29,196 nt of DNA from a virus: positions 1 through 29,196 of IMG/VR virus record IMGVR_UViG_3300006754_000103; one strand, given 5' to 3'. Shown in pieces: positions 5,495-11,178 of the stretch (position 1 is its first letter; every line of letters begins with the position of its first letter). Under the pieces are notes generated by a model. It did not search any database, was not told where the DNA came from, and saw only the letters and a list, made by a program, of their open reading frames with translations. The position numbers and the translations under genes are program-made.

Positions 5495-6062
5495 TCTTGT
5501 GAATGGATCGAAACCAAGTAATCATTGAATGTCTAACACCTTTGAGTACAGGAGTGACTCGATGTTTTAGGTGCGGTTTCATTAGAAGGACAGTGCCTTT
5601 GTTGCGAGTAAAGGGAGGAAGTGTTAAATCTTCAATTTCGAAGTTTCCTCCCTCATACTCATTAGAGTTCGTTAGTTGTGCTATAAGAGTCATATGTCGA
5701 GCATCTTGTGCGCTCCCGTCTACGTGCCAATCATAAAAATTATCTGTTCTGTAGGTAGTGACTTGTACGGGCTCGGGCACTAAAGACCCCTTTGAGTTTA
5801 TAGTTCCTTCCAACTCATGAGAGTATGGAAAAAAGCTGCAATACTCATCTGCCATATTTTCTAACCATTTTCTTACGAAACTGTTAGAACTGTTATATTG
5901 CATGAAACGAACTTCTGAATCTCTCATGCTTTTATCTATATTTATTCCATCAATGAAACTAGGTATTGGAAAGTAAGTAAGTAATACTTCTTCCATGTGA
6001 GCAAGAACTTCGTCTGGAAGTACATTTTCTAGTATAATTGCTTTATCTTCTAGTATTATCAT
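5490..6062 (-). CDS. 2-oxoglutarate/Fe(II)-dependent oxygenase (prolyl-4-hydroxylase-like)
   Basis: 190 aa. The double-stranded beta-helix iron site is complete: H113-V-D115 in FYDWHVDG, distal H167 in PHLKHRVTPV, and R177 (GVRHSM) where the family binds 2-oxoglutarate; EGGNFEIED is the usual strand between them. Such enzymes hydroxylate using O2 and 2-oxoglutarate, and the target cannot be told from sequence (protein proline, nucleic acid base or a small molecule). They are frequent in marine T4-like and other phages. Last gene of the minus operon; its ATG overlaps the lysozyme stop (4 bases), so it is co-translated with a lysis gene although it is not one itself. Confidence 0.88.
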   Translation of the reverse strand: MIILEDKAIILENVLPDEVLAHMEEVLLTYFPIPSFIDGINIDKSMRDSEVRFMQYNSSNSFVRKWLENMADEYCSFFPYSHELEGTINSKGSLVPEPVQVTTYRTDNFYDWHVDGSAQDARHMTLIAQLTNSNEYEGGNFEIEDLTLPPFTRNKGTVLLMKPHLKHRVTPVLKGVRHSMITWFRSIHKT

Positions 6063-6568
6063 CTTCTAACTCTTGATTTATTCATAAATAGTTTTGCTTC
6101 CTTTTCTCGCCTTCTAGTAAGTCCTAAACTTACCTCATTATTAACTTTGTTCCATTTTCTTAGTTCATCTGGGACTAATTCGAACTTACCTTCATTTACA
6201 TACTTTAATACTGTAGAGTTCGCAAACTGTGTTGCTCCAATATTATATATAAAAGAAAGTAATGCTAAGTATTGGTTTGGGTTTAGGTCTGCTCGAATGA
6301 GCTTTTGAAGTTGTATCTCGAAGATAACGAGATCAGTATTCAAGTACATATTTGCTTTATGAGTGCTCACAGTATCGCCTTCCTTAACTTCGCGAGTATG
6401 ACCATATCCTATAGTCCATACACCTCCTTCGTCTTGGTAAGCTTCGCGCTTAAACCCTTCGACTTCTCGAATAAAGTTTAGGTTTTTGTCTTGTAATAGA
6501 CTACCTTTTAACATCCAAACTCCTAATAGGGTTATTAAAATTGTTGTATAATATCTCTTATAAAGCAT
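6059..6568 (-). CDS. Endolysin: GH24 lysozyme with N-terminal signal-anchor
   Basis: 169 aa. The catalytic triad of T4/P1-type lysozymes fits E-x8-D-x5-T exactly: E37 (EGFKREAYQ), D46 and T52 (WTIGYGHT). Later conserved blocks ALLSFIYNIG and LTRRREKEAKLF are also present. Residues 8-25 (TTILITLLGVWMLKGSLL) form a weakly hydrophobic N-terminal helix, typical of SAR endolysins or a signal sequence, so export by host Sec without a pore-forming holin is likely. The role is hydrolysis of peptidoglycan at the end of infection. The start overlaps by 34 bases the tiny membrane protein at 6535-6678. Confidence 0.93.
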   Translation of the reverse strand: MLYKRYYTTILITLLGVWMLKGSLLQDKNLNFIREVEGFKREAYQDEGGVWTIGYGHTREVKEGDTVSTHKANMYLNTDLVIFEIQLQKLIRADLNPNQYLALLSFIYNIGATQFANSTVLKYVNEGKFELVPDELRKWNKVNNEVSLGLTRRREKEAKLFMNKSRVRR

Positions 6569-6678
6569 AATATAACAACTATTCCTGCTGTTGTTGCTAG
6601 AAATGAAGCGATATTCTTTTTATCGTATTCGTCTAAATTCATTAAAAATTCCTTTAACTCAGTTATAAACTTACTCAT
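6535..6678 (-). CDS. Tiny single-pass membrane protein, 47 aa (possible holin or pinholin)
   Basis: Short minus-strand gene with AAAGGAAA eight bases before its ATG. A charged N-terminal part (FLMNLDEYDKKN) is followed by one membrane helix IASFLATTAGIVVILCFI (about 23-40) and a short tail RDIIQQF. It directly precedes and overlaps the SAR-type lysozyme gene. In phages with SAR endolysins, small pinholins sit in this place, which makes that the leading guess, but the sequence matches no family I know. The 99 bases between 6679 and 6777 hold no gene. Confidence 0.6.
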   Translation of the reverse strand: MSKFITELKEFLMNLDEYDKKNIASFLATTAGIVVILCFIRDIIQQF

Positions 6679-6777
6679 ATAATTTTCCTTTGTGTTTAGG
6701 GGTACGAACGTATTTTTTTCTATTCGTTAAGATAGAAGACTTATTAAACCAGTGCATAAACTTTGCAACTGGATTAT

Positions 6778-7026
6778 TTAGTACATTTTCTTCTTTCCGA
6801 ACCTTACTGGGTCTAGCTCTCTTTCTTTTCTTCGCCATCTTAATTTCCCTGCCATTTTTGCTAACCTTCTTTTCTTAGTAGGTTTAGTATAATGTCTTCG
6901 CTCCCTGAACTCTTGAAGTTTACCCTCACTATTGATTGCTCTCTTAAATTTCCTAAGTGCGAAATCAAAGTTATTGTTTTTTACTTCTACTTTCAAATTA
7001 ATCTTGCATGAGCTTTGTCCACTCAT
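6778..7026 (-). CDS. rpsU: Ribosomal protein bS21 homologue
   Basis: 82 aa, a little longer than bacterial bS21. After an extra N-terminus (MSGQSSCKIN) it follows the bS21 pattern: strand LKVEVKNNN, helix DFALRKFKRAIN (compare ALRRFKR), ELRKR-like QEFRERRHY, then TKPTKKRRLAKMAGKLRW with the basic C-terminus. bS21 sits at the 30S platform near the anti-Shine-Dalgarno sequence and helps initiation on ribosome-site-dependent mRNAs; it is loosely bound and exchangeable. Phage-encoded bS21 is known from marine phages and is thought to steer host ribosomes toward phage mRNA. It overlaps the glutaredoxin gene by 29 bases. A second ribosomal protein, bL33, is at 9705-9881. Confidence 0.9.
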   Translation of the reverse strand: MSGQSSCKINLKVEVKNNNFDFALRKFKRAINSEGKLQEFRERRHYTKPTKKRRLAKMAGKLRWRRKERELDPVRFGKKKMY

Positions 7027-7255
7027 TTCCTTTTTTCTGAAAGAACATTTTTAGTTCTGTAAATCCACCTACATAATCCTTATCAAAGAATATCTGCGGT
7101 ACAGTTCTAGGCATAAAACCCATTTTATGCTTTAACCAGTCCTTATCAACAGTTGTAATATCGAGTGATCGATATTCTACACCTGCACTTATACATAATT
7201 GTTTTGCTCTATCGCAGTATACACAATTATCTGTCCCATAAATTGTTATCATCAT
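6998..7255 (-). CDS. Glutaredoxin
   Basis: About 85 aa. Thioredoxin fold with active site C-V-Y-C in YGTDNCVYCDRAKQL, the cis-proline motif RTVPQIF and the glycine pair YVGGFTEL. This is the class of small phage glutaredoxins that reduce ribonucleotide reductase or other disulfides with glutathione. The start is taken as ATG 7255, which overlaps the TGA of the HTH gene; ATG 7252 is equally possible, and the upstream GTG at 7279 would add eight residues absent from the family. No ribonucleotide reductase is encoded in this window, so the substrate may be a host enzyme or one encoded elsewhere. Confidence 0.92.
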   Translation of the reverse strand: MMITIYGTDNCVYCDRAKQLCISAGVEYRSLDITTVDKDWLKHKMGFMPRTVPQIFFDKDYVGGFTELKMFFQKKGNEWTKLMQD

Positions 7256-7446
7256 CTTCTTGTCGTTGTAAAGCTCCACCCCTTTTTTCGAAGGCGTTTC
7301 ACTCTTGACCTAATAGCATTTTCACTTCTGCCGTCAAAGATCAATCTTAGTTGCTTCATGGATATACTCCCGTAATACTGTTTTAACAGGTCATCTTCCG
7401 TATCATCCCATGCTCGTTTTGTCTGTTTTGTATTCTGTTTTCTCAA
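7252..7446 (-). CDS. Myb/SANT-like HTH protein, 64 aa, TTG start
   Basis: First gene of the minus operon. The start is TTG at 7446, supported by AAAGGA in the 5' leader; the nearby ATG opens only a two-codon frame. Basic N-terminus KQNTKQTKR, then AWDDTEDDLLKQYYG (Trp-x2-x-E pattern of SANT/Myb or GcrA-type domains), a short turn and the recognition helix GRSENAIRSRVKRLRKKGW. The second half resembles the HTH core of the D5-like and small HTH-family proteins. Likely a DNA-binding regulator of its own operon or of the divergent plus-strand promoter, by inference. Confidence 0.75.
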   Translation of the reverse strand: MRKQNTKQTKRAWDDTEDDLLKQYYGSISMKQLRLIFDGRSENAIRSRVKRLRKKGWSFTTTRR

Positions 7447-7483
7447 CTCATTTCCTTTACTTGAAAATTTTATTTATAGAGAT

Positions 7484-7512
7484 ATTATACTTAAATTCAA
7501 GTTGCTTGTCAA
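7484..7512 (-). promoter_or_regulatory. Sigma70-type promoter (minus strand)
   Basis: Read on the minus strand: TTGACA (7512-7507), 17-bp spacer, TATAAT (7489-7484), preceded by AGTTC. It drives the minus operon 7446-5490 and is back to back with the plus-strand promoter at 7544, only 31 bases apart. Confidence 0.92.
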
Positions 7513-7543
7513 GAACTTTTTATAACTTGGTTAAAATTAGTTC

Positions 7544-7572
7544 TTGACTCTAACCCTAAATTTTGCTATAAT
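7544..7572 (+). promoter_or_regulatory. Sigma70-type promoter
   Basis: -35 TTGACT (7544-7549), 17-bp spacer, -10 TATAAT (7567-7572), divergent from the minus promoter. An ATG lies at 7579, right at the expected first transcribed base, and opens a nine-codon frame ending at 7608 that overlaps the next gene start. Confidence 0.9.
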
Positions 7573-7598
7573 AATATAATGAAAAATAGAGAAATAAG

Positions 7599-7757
7599 AT
7601 GGATATAAACCTAATTATTATTGTGTCATTGCTAGTGGTTGGAAGCGGTTATACTTCTTACCGCATAGGCGTAATGGAAGGCATCAAAGCTACAGTAAAT
7701 TTTATAGAAGATAATGAACTTATCGAATTTGATGACGATATAAAAAATGATACTTGA
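7599..7757 (+). CDS. Small single-pass membrane protein, 52 aa
   Basis: ATG at 7599 without a good ribosome site; a nine-codon leaderless-type frame (7579-7608) overlaps it and could deliver ribosomes by coupling. N-terminal membrane helix INLIIIVSLLVVGSGYTSY, then GVMEGIKATVNFIED and an acidic tail ELIEFDDDIKND. The 'G..EG...T..F..D' block is one I associate with small proteins of marine phages. Function unknown. The TGA stop is part of the -35 box of the next promoter. Confidence 0.65.
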   Translation: MDINLIIIVSLLVVGSGYTSYRIGVMEGIKATVNFIEDNELIEFDDDIKNDT

Positions 7758-7782
7758 CATAGAGTCAAAATTTTGTTATAAT
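7754..7782 (+). promoter_or_regulatory. Sigma70-type promoter of the Hsp20 leader
   Basis: -35 TTGACA (7754-7759), 17-bp spacer, -10 TATAAT (7777-7782). The expected start near 7789 leaves a leader of about 220 bases before the Hsp20 gene, far longer than at the other promoters. No further promoter of this type is seen until 15204. Confidence 0.92.
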
Positions 7783-7799
7783 ATTCATATTATAAAAAT

Positions 7800-8006
7800 T
7801 AGAGTTGGCACTCGTTAAAATGCCCCTCTTGTATCCAGAGCCTACATTCTTGTAGGCGGGTGGGCATAAGGAAAACTCTTTAATTCTGGTCGCACAGATT
7901 TGAAGTTCTAAAATTAAGAGTTTTAGGGAATTTTACTGGATTCAGAGGTTTATTAATCGAGCTACCGAAAGGAGCTCAATTCGCTACCGAAAGGAGCTTA
8001 TAGGAG
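7800..8006 (+). promoter_or_regulatory. Structured 5' leader of the Hsp20 gene with two GNRA hairpin repeats
   Basis: Gene-free and strongly folded. Stems: GAGT/ACTC (7802-7805/7810-7813); ATGCCC (7820-7825) with GGGCAT (7862-7867) enclosing GCCTAC/GTAGGC (7840-7845/7852-7857); and AAAACTCTT (7872-7880) with AAGAGTTTT (7916-7924), extended past a bulge by AATT/AATT. Then the 16-mer GCTACCGAAAGGAGCT occurs twice (7961-7976, 7983-7998); each copy folds as a stem with a CC-GAAA-GG tip that buries an AAAGGAG ribosome-site-like sequence. The true ribosome site AGGAG is just before ATG 8013. An RNA thermometer, riboswitch or processed small RNA are all possible; no known class recognised. Confidence 0.55.
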
Positions 8007-8012
8007 AATACA

Positions 8013-8435
8013 ATGGTAAAAACATTGAGTACGAGTTTGACCGACTTTGATAGGTTATTTTTAGGTTTTGATCGTTTACAATCACAGTTAATGAACAACC
8101 CTACAACAGATACTAATTACCCAAGATATAATATTGTCGCAGGTAAAGATCACTACAGACTTGAAGTAGATGTAGCTGGACTTGAAAGAGAAGGCATATC
8201 AGTAGTTCAAGATCAACAAGAGTTGATAGTTAAAGGCAAAAAGACAAATCCTTTACTAGAAGATGGTGAAAAGTATGTGTATAAAGGCATTAGTGGTAAA
8301 GCGTTTACTAAAATCTTCTCATTAGGAGACTGGATTAAAGTAGATACAGCTGAACTAATAGACGGCTTGTTAGTAGTAAGTCTAATTGTGGATAAACCAG
8401 ACGAGTTAAAACCTCAAAACATTGAAATAAATTAA
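8013..8435 (+). CDS. Small heat-shock protein (Hsp20/alpha-crystallin)
   Basis: 140 aa. N-terminal arm TLSTSLTDFDRLFLGFDRL typical of bacterial IbpA-like proteins, then the alpha-crystallin domain: YNIVAGKDHYRLEVDVAGL, EREGISVVQDQQELIVKGKK and GLLVVSLIV (the GVLTV-like strand), with a C-terminal NIEIN in the place of the I-x-I/V motif. It is an ATP-independent holdase that keeps unfolding proteins soluble. Phage Hsp20 genes are well known in cyanophages and other marine phages, where they are thought to help during virion assembly. The unusual part here is the long folded leader. A hairpin at 8447-8470 follows. Confidence 0.93.
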   Translation: MVKTLSTSLTDFDRLFLGFDRLQSQLMNNPTTDTNYPRYNIVAGKDHYRLEVDVAGLEREGISVVQDQQELIVKGKKTNPLLEDGEKYVYKGISGKAFTKIFSLGDWIKVDTAELIDGLLVVSLIVDKPDELKPQNIEIN

Positions 8436-8446
8436 ACACACTACAT

Positions 8447-8470
8447 GGGGACTACCTCATTGTAGTCCCC
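8447..8470 (+). terminator. Strong hairpin after Hsp20, without T-tract
   Basis: Perfect 9-bp stem GGGGACTAC (8447-8455) with GTAGTCCCC (8462-8470), loop CTCATT. AAACG follows rather than a T-run, so it may attenuate, stop the reverse strand or protect the Hsp20 mRNA end rather than terminate fully. Confidence 0.6.
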
Positions 8471-8489
8471 AAACGATACGAGGAGGATC

Positions 8490-8582
8490 ATGAATCAAGA
8501 AAACTATGACAAACAGAGGGAATTCTATAGAAAAGGATTTTGGCTTTGTTTCGCATATTTTTTGATTGATGTTCTTATTTAA
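8490..8582 (+). CDS. Micro membrane protein, 30 aa
   Basis: ATG 8490 is preceded by a very strong ribosome site (GAGGAGG). Charged N-terminus NQENYDKQREFYRK, then one membrane helix GFWLCFAYFLIDVLI. The helix resembles the one at the end of the next gene (GFW..F.Y.L.D pattern), so the two may be duplicates. Function unknown. Confidence 0.55.
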   Translation: MNQENYDKQREFYRKGFWLCFAYFLIDVLI

Positions 8583-8583
8583 G

Positions 8584-8745
8584 ATGTTTAATGAGGACAA
8601 CGAACCTCGTTGGAAAGTGTATAATCAAAGACCACCGAGTAAACAAGAACTGAAAAAACAGAGAGATAAAGATGATTTATATATGTACGGATTCTGGATC
8701 TTTTTTATCTACACTTTAGTAGATACTGTCTTTTCGCTATTTTAG
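8584..8745 (+). CDS. Small membrane-anchored protein, 53 aa
   Basis: Starts one base after the previous stop. Soluble charged part (EDNEPRWKVYNQRPPSKQE, KKQRDKDD) then a C-terminal membrane helix YGFWIFFIYTLVDTVFSLF similar to that of the gene before it. This is a tail-anchored layout with the charged part predicted in the cytoplasm. TorF-like gene follows after 9 bases with AGGAGAAA as ribosome site. Confidence 0.55.
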   Translation: MFNEDNEPRWKVYNQRPPSKQELKKQRDKDDLYMYGFWIFFIYTLVDTVFSLF

Positions 8746-8754
8746 GAGAAATAA

Positions 8755-9405
8755 ATGAATCATTCATTAAAATTAATACCAGCCTTACTTCTTCTTTCTA
8801 GTCCTATAGCTTTTTCTCAAGAAGCTGATGTAAAAGGATATGATTTAAGTGGACAAGTGGGTGTTAGGTCTAATTATCTATGGAGAGGAATAGATCAGAA
8901 TAAACATAGCCCAATGGGAGAGTTCCAATTAGAATACAACAGAGGCGGAGCCTTTGGTGGAGTTTGGATTGGAGATGTCAACTATGAAGACGACTCAGAT
9001 AGAGAGTTGGATTTCTATGCAGGATATAACTTTAAACCCATAAATGGAGTGTCTTTCAGTACGGGAGTAACGCATTACGAGTTTGTAGATGGAATAAATC
9101 AAGTATCAGACTTTACGGAAGGTTTTGTAACAGCAGGTTATAAAAACATATCAGTAGAGTACTATTTTGACTTAGATCATAACGCAGACGTACAGTCGTT
9201 TTACGACATAAAGATTGCAGTACCCTACGTACCATATGTAGATGTAGTTCTAGAGTATGGTAGATGGGAAGACGATTCAGACTTTAAAGCACTTAATCTT
9301 TCAAAAGATTTTGGAGACTTTACAGTAGGAATGCAGACATTATCTAGTGCCAGACATGGTCACTTTTGGGATAATGCAGTAATTCAAGTTAATTATAATT
9401 TTTAA
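8755..9405 (+). CDS. TorF-family (Gcw_chp-type) putative outer-membrane porin
   Basis: 216 aa. Signal peptide KLIPALLLLSSPIAFS (about residues 6-21) followed by a beta-barrel protein of alternating strands. Family hallmarks are GVRSNYLWRGIDQ near the N-terminus, repeated aromatic girdle residues (LDFYAGYNF, ISVEYYFDLDH, VVLEYGRWEDD) and the terminal phenylalanine in IQVNYNF used by the outer-membrane insertion machinery. In several proteobacteria, as I recall, a member of this family sits in an operon with glnK and amtB. Here amtB lies 1.8 kb downstream in the same run, so the pair may form an ammonium entry path across both membranes. That link is inference. Confidence 0.78.
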   Translation: MNHSLKLIPALLLLSSPIAFSQEADVKGYDLSGQVGVRSNYLWRGIDQNKHSPMGEFQLEYNRGGAFGGVWIGDVNYEDDSDRELDFYAGYNFKPINGVSFSTGVTHYEFVDGINQVSDFTEGFVTAGYKNISVEYYFDLDHNADVQSFYDIKIAVPYVPYVDVVLEYGRWEDDSDFKALNLSKDFGDFTVGMQTLSSARHGHFWDNAVIQVNYNF

Positions 9406-9423
9406 TTTGGAGATACGAACCTA

Positions 9424-9603
9424 ATGCCCTTAAAACAGTTTATACAATTTGTCAGAACTATGTATGATGACAACAGAGCTGAAAGGTGGGAAGCAGGTAT
9501 GAAGCCCTTTTCTAATGAGTGGGAGTATATGACTACACATCTCGCATGGTTAGAAAAGGAGTTTTATCTTAGACGAGCAAAAGAATGGAAACAAGATGAA
9601 TGA
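9424..9603 (+). CDS. Hypothetical protein, 59 aa
   Basis: ATG 9424 with a GGAGA ribosome site (GGAGATACGAAC). Soluble, helical, rich in Trp and charged residues (MYDDNRAERWEAGMKPF, HLAWLEKEFYLRRAKEW). No family recognised. Its stop overlaps the start of the next gene by 8 bases. Confidence 0.6.
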   Translation: MPLKQFIQFVRTMYDDNRAERWEAGMKPFSNEWEYMTTHLAWLEKEFYLRRAKEWKQDE

Positions 9604-9712
9604 GTACAAATTCAAACCACATGCAGGGTGGGACGATACAATAAGTTGGTTAACAATAGCCTTCATGTTTATTTGTTTCACAACTATAGGGATATGGGCA
9701 TTTAATGGCTAG
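9596..9712 (+). CDS. Micro membrane protein, 38 aa
   Basis: ATG 9596 lies within the end of the previous gene. Residues EYKFKPHAGWDD then one membrane helix WLTIAFMFICFTTIGIWAF. Its end overlaps the start of the bL33 gene by 8 bases, so it is part of the same translational chain. Function unknown. Confidence 0.55.
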   Translation: MNEYKFKPHAGWDDTISWLTIAFMFICFTTIGIWAFNG

Positions 9713-9881
9713 AAAAGGTAAACAAACAAGAGTTAATATAAAAATGCAGAGTACAGAATCTCCGCATTATTATACGACAACAACAAACCCAAAGAATAAC
9801 TTTGGTAAGCTAGAATTGAAGAAATTCGATCCTACTTTAAGAAAGGTTGTAGTCTATAAACAGGCTAGAAAAATAAAATAA
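9705..9881 (+). CDS. rpmG: Ribosomal protein bL33 homologue
   Basis: 58 aa, the usual size for bL33. From memory the E. coli protein runs ...GHFYTTTKN...KLELKKFDP...IYKEAKIK; this one reads PHYYTTTTNPKNN, then GKLELKKFDPTLRKVVVYKQ and ARKIK, matching block by block with the basic N-terminus MARKGKQTRVNIK. It lacks the zinc-binding Cys pairs of the C+ form, so it is the zinc-free type. bL33 sits on the 50S subunit near the E site, is small, peripheral and replaceable, which suits a phage that swaps ribosomal parts. It overlaps the gene before it and touches the spanin gene after it (TAA-ATG). bS21 is encoded on the other strand at 6778-7026. Confidence 0.9.
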   Translation: MARKGKQTRVNIKMQSTESPHYYTTTTNPKNNFGKLELKKFDPTLRKVVVYKQARKIK

Positions 9882-10283
9882 ATGGATAAAATTTATATAA
9901 TACTAATATTTGGAGGATTACTTGGCGGAGGATACACATGGTATCAAGACACAATGGAGCGGTACGAGTTACTCGCTGCAGAGAAAGCTGCGTTGGATCT
10001 CAAAAATCAACAACAAGCACTTGCGTTTGAAGCTCTACAAACAGCTATGGAAAAGCAACGAAAAGCAAATGAGGCGCTTACAGCAAGAAACGCACAGATC
10101 ACAAAAGAAACCCAATCCTACTTGGAAGTATTTAAAAAACATGACCTTACTAAATTGGCTAAAGCAAAGCCAGGTCTTATCGAGATTAAAGCAAATAAAG
10201 CAACAGATAGAATATTTAAAGTGATAGAAGATGAAACAGAACCACAAGATTACGACCCTAATAATCCTGCCAATACTAATTAG
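9882..10283 (+). CDS. Inner-membrane spanin (i-spanin, Rz-like)
   Basis: 133 aa. N-terminal membrane anchor IYIILIFGGLLGGGYTW (about 4-20), then a long periplasmic helix of about 65 residues rich in Ala, Gln, Glu and Lys (ERYELLAAEKAALDLKNQQQ onward), and a tail KKHDLTKLAKAKPGLIE, ATDRIFKVIED seen in spanins of marine phages. The next gene, a lipoprotein, starts inside its 3' end, which is the classic Rz/Rz1 layout. Together they fuse inner and outer membranes in the last step of lysis. The endolysin is on the opposite strand at 6059-6568. Confidence 0.8.
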   Translation: MDKIYIILIFGGLLGGGYTWYQDTMERYELLAAEKAALDLKNQQQALAFEALQTAMEKQRKANEALTARNAQITKETQSYLEVFKKHDLTKLAKAKPGLIEIKANKATDRIFKVIEDETEPQDYDPNNPANTN

Positions 10284-10656
10284 TAGTTGTTCCTTAATAG
10301 GAGGCAAGCGATTACCCAACCCCGTTGAGATACAGACGGCACCAATAGAAATTGAAATTTACCACCCACCCTTACCAAAAGCTATTCAGTTAGAGAGACC
10401 TGATTGGTATGTAGTGAGTGATCAAAATGTAGACGAGTTTATGGAAAAATTAGTAAAGATACAAGGAATAGAAGAAGATATTCCTACATTTTTCGCTCTT
10501 TCTCCTCAAGGATATGAAAAAATGAGTGGAAACTTACAAGAGATGAGAAGATACATTTTAGAACAAAAAGAAATAATAGTGTACTACAAAGATGTAACTA
10601 CACCAGATATGCCCTATGAAGGCACAGAAAATGGAAAGGATAATGAAAAGAATTAG
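10231..10656 (+). CDS. Outer-membrane lipoprotein, probable o-spanin
   Basis: 141 aa. Lipoprotein signal ITTLIILPILISSC with lipobox I-S-S-C and Cys20 as lipid site. The mature part has a proline-rich stretch (LPNPVEIQTAPIEIEIYHPP), as in o-spanins, then a compact domain with DWYVVSDQNVDEFMEKL, FFALSPQGYEKMSGNLQEM and RYILEQKEIIVYYK. It is longer than lambda Rz1 but matches the lipoprotein usually paired with the i-spanin in marine phages. It overlaps the i-spanin gene by 53 bases in another frame. Confidence 0.75.
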   Translation: MKQNHKITTLIILPILISSCSLIGGKRLPNPVEIQTAPIEIEIYHPPLPKAIQLERPDWYVVSDQNVDEFMEKLVKIQGIEEDIPTFFALSPQGYEKMSGNLQEMRRYILEQKEIIVYYKDVTTPDMPYEGTENGKDNEKN

Positions 10657-10840
10657 ACTCTTTATATCAAGAGTACTAGGACTAACAGACGCTTATCAAA
10701 GGATAATGCAGTTAGAAATCGAACTAGCAAAGTTAAAAAGTGATGTAACTTCACTAAAAGATTTTAATATACCACTAATATCCGCTGAAGTAGAATCTTT
10801 AAAGATAGAAGCTGATATTATCAATAAAAAAATCAAGTAA
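10631..10840 (+). CDS. Coiled-coil hypothetical protein, about 69 aa
   Basis: Three in-frame ATGs are possible (10616, 10631, 10643); 10631 is chosen for its GAAGG upstream at suitable spacing. Amphipathic N-terminal helix MKRIRLFISRVLGLTDAY followed by a heptad-like segment RIMQLEIELAKLKSDVTSLK and EVESLKIEADIINKK, so a coiled-coil oligomer with a membrane-leaning N-terminus is likely. No function known. TAATG overlap with the next gene. Confidence 0.65.
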   Translation: MERIMKRIRLFISRVLGLTDAYQRIMQLEIELAKLKSDVTSLKDFNIPLISAEVESLKIEADIINKKIK

Positions 10841-11151
10841 TGAACAAAATGTACGAAGATAACTACAATCCTCCTTTTGTGGAGTTCAAATTTGATGAGA
10901 AAAGAAAACTAAAAAAGACCTTAGATTATATACAAACTACTTATAATAAGCATTACGCAAAAGGCATAACAAAACAAGCGACAGAAACAATACAAGAGGC
11001 AGGGCATTTAGAAGGATTTTGTATAGGAAATATTATTAAATATGCTCAGAGATACGGGAAAAAAGAGGGAGAAGACAGGAATAACAACCTCATGAAGATT
11101 ATACATTATGCAGTAATCTTAATGGATCAAGAAGGCAAAAACAAAATTTAA
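10840..11151 (+). CDS. DUF3310 / SaV-like protein
   Basis: 103 aa. Shows the DUF3310 core GFCIGNIIKYAQRYGKK followed by an acidic-basic stretch and NNLMKIIHYAVILMD. The family is widespread in phages and distantly resembles MazG-type all-alpha nucleotide pyrophosphohydrolases (the 'GN.IKY..R.G.K....D' pattern), so a nucleotide-housekeeping role is often supposed but not proven. An N-terminal extension of about 35 residues is not typical. Starts on the stop of the gene before it; amtB follows after 27 bases. Confidence 0.8.
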   Translation: MNKMYEDNYNPPFVEFKFDEKRKLKKTLDYIQTTYNKHYAKGITKQATETIQEAGHLEGFCIGNIIKYAQRYGKKEGEDRNNNLMKIIHYAVILMDQEGKNKI

Positions 11152-11178
11152 TTAACGTAAACAACAGGATATAATAAT

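Noticed and set aside
5503-5736. 77-codon plus-strand frame
   Set aside because: Antisense shadow of the 2OG oxygenase, whose catalytic residues are all intact.
7961-7998. CRISPR-like repeat pair
   Set aside because: Only two 16-base copies 22 bases apart with a 6-base gap; they fold as hairpins in a leader and no cas gene is present.
10035-10319. 94-codon minus-strand frame
   Set aside because: Antisense to the spanin pair; Phe/Cys/Leu-rich composition typical of reversed AT-rich coding sequence.
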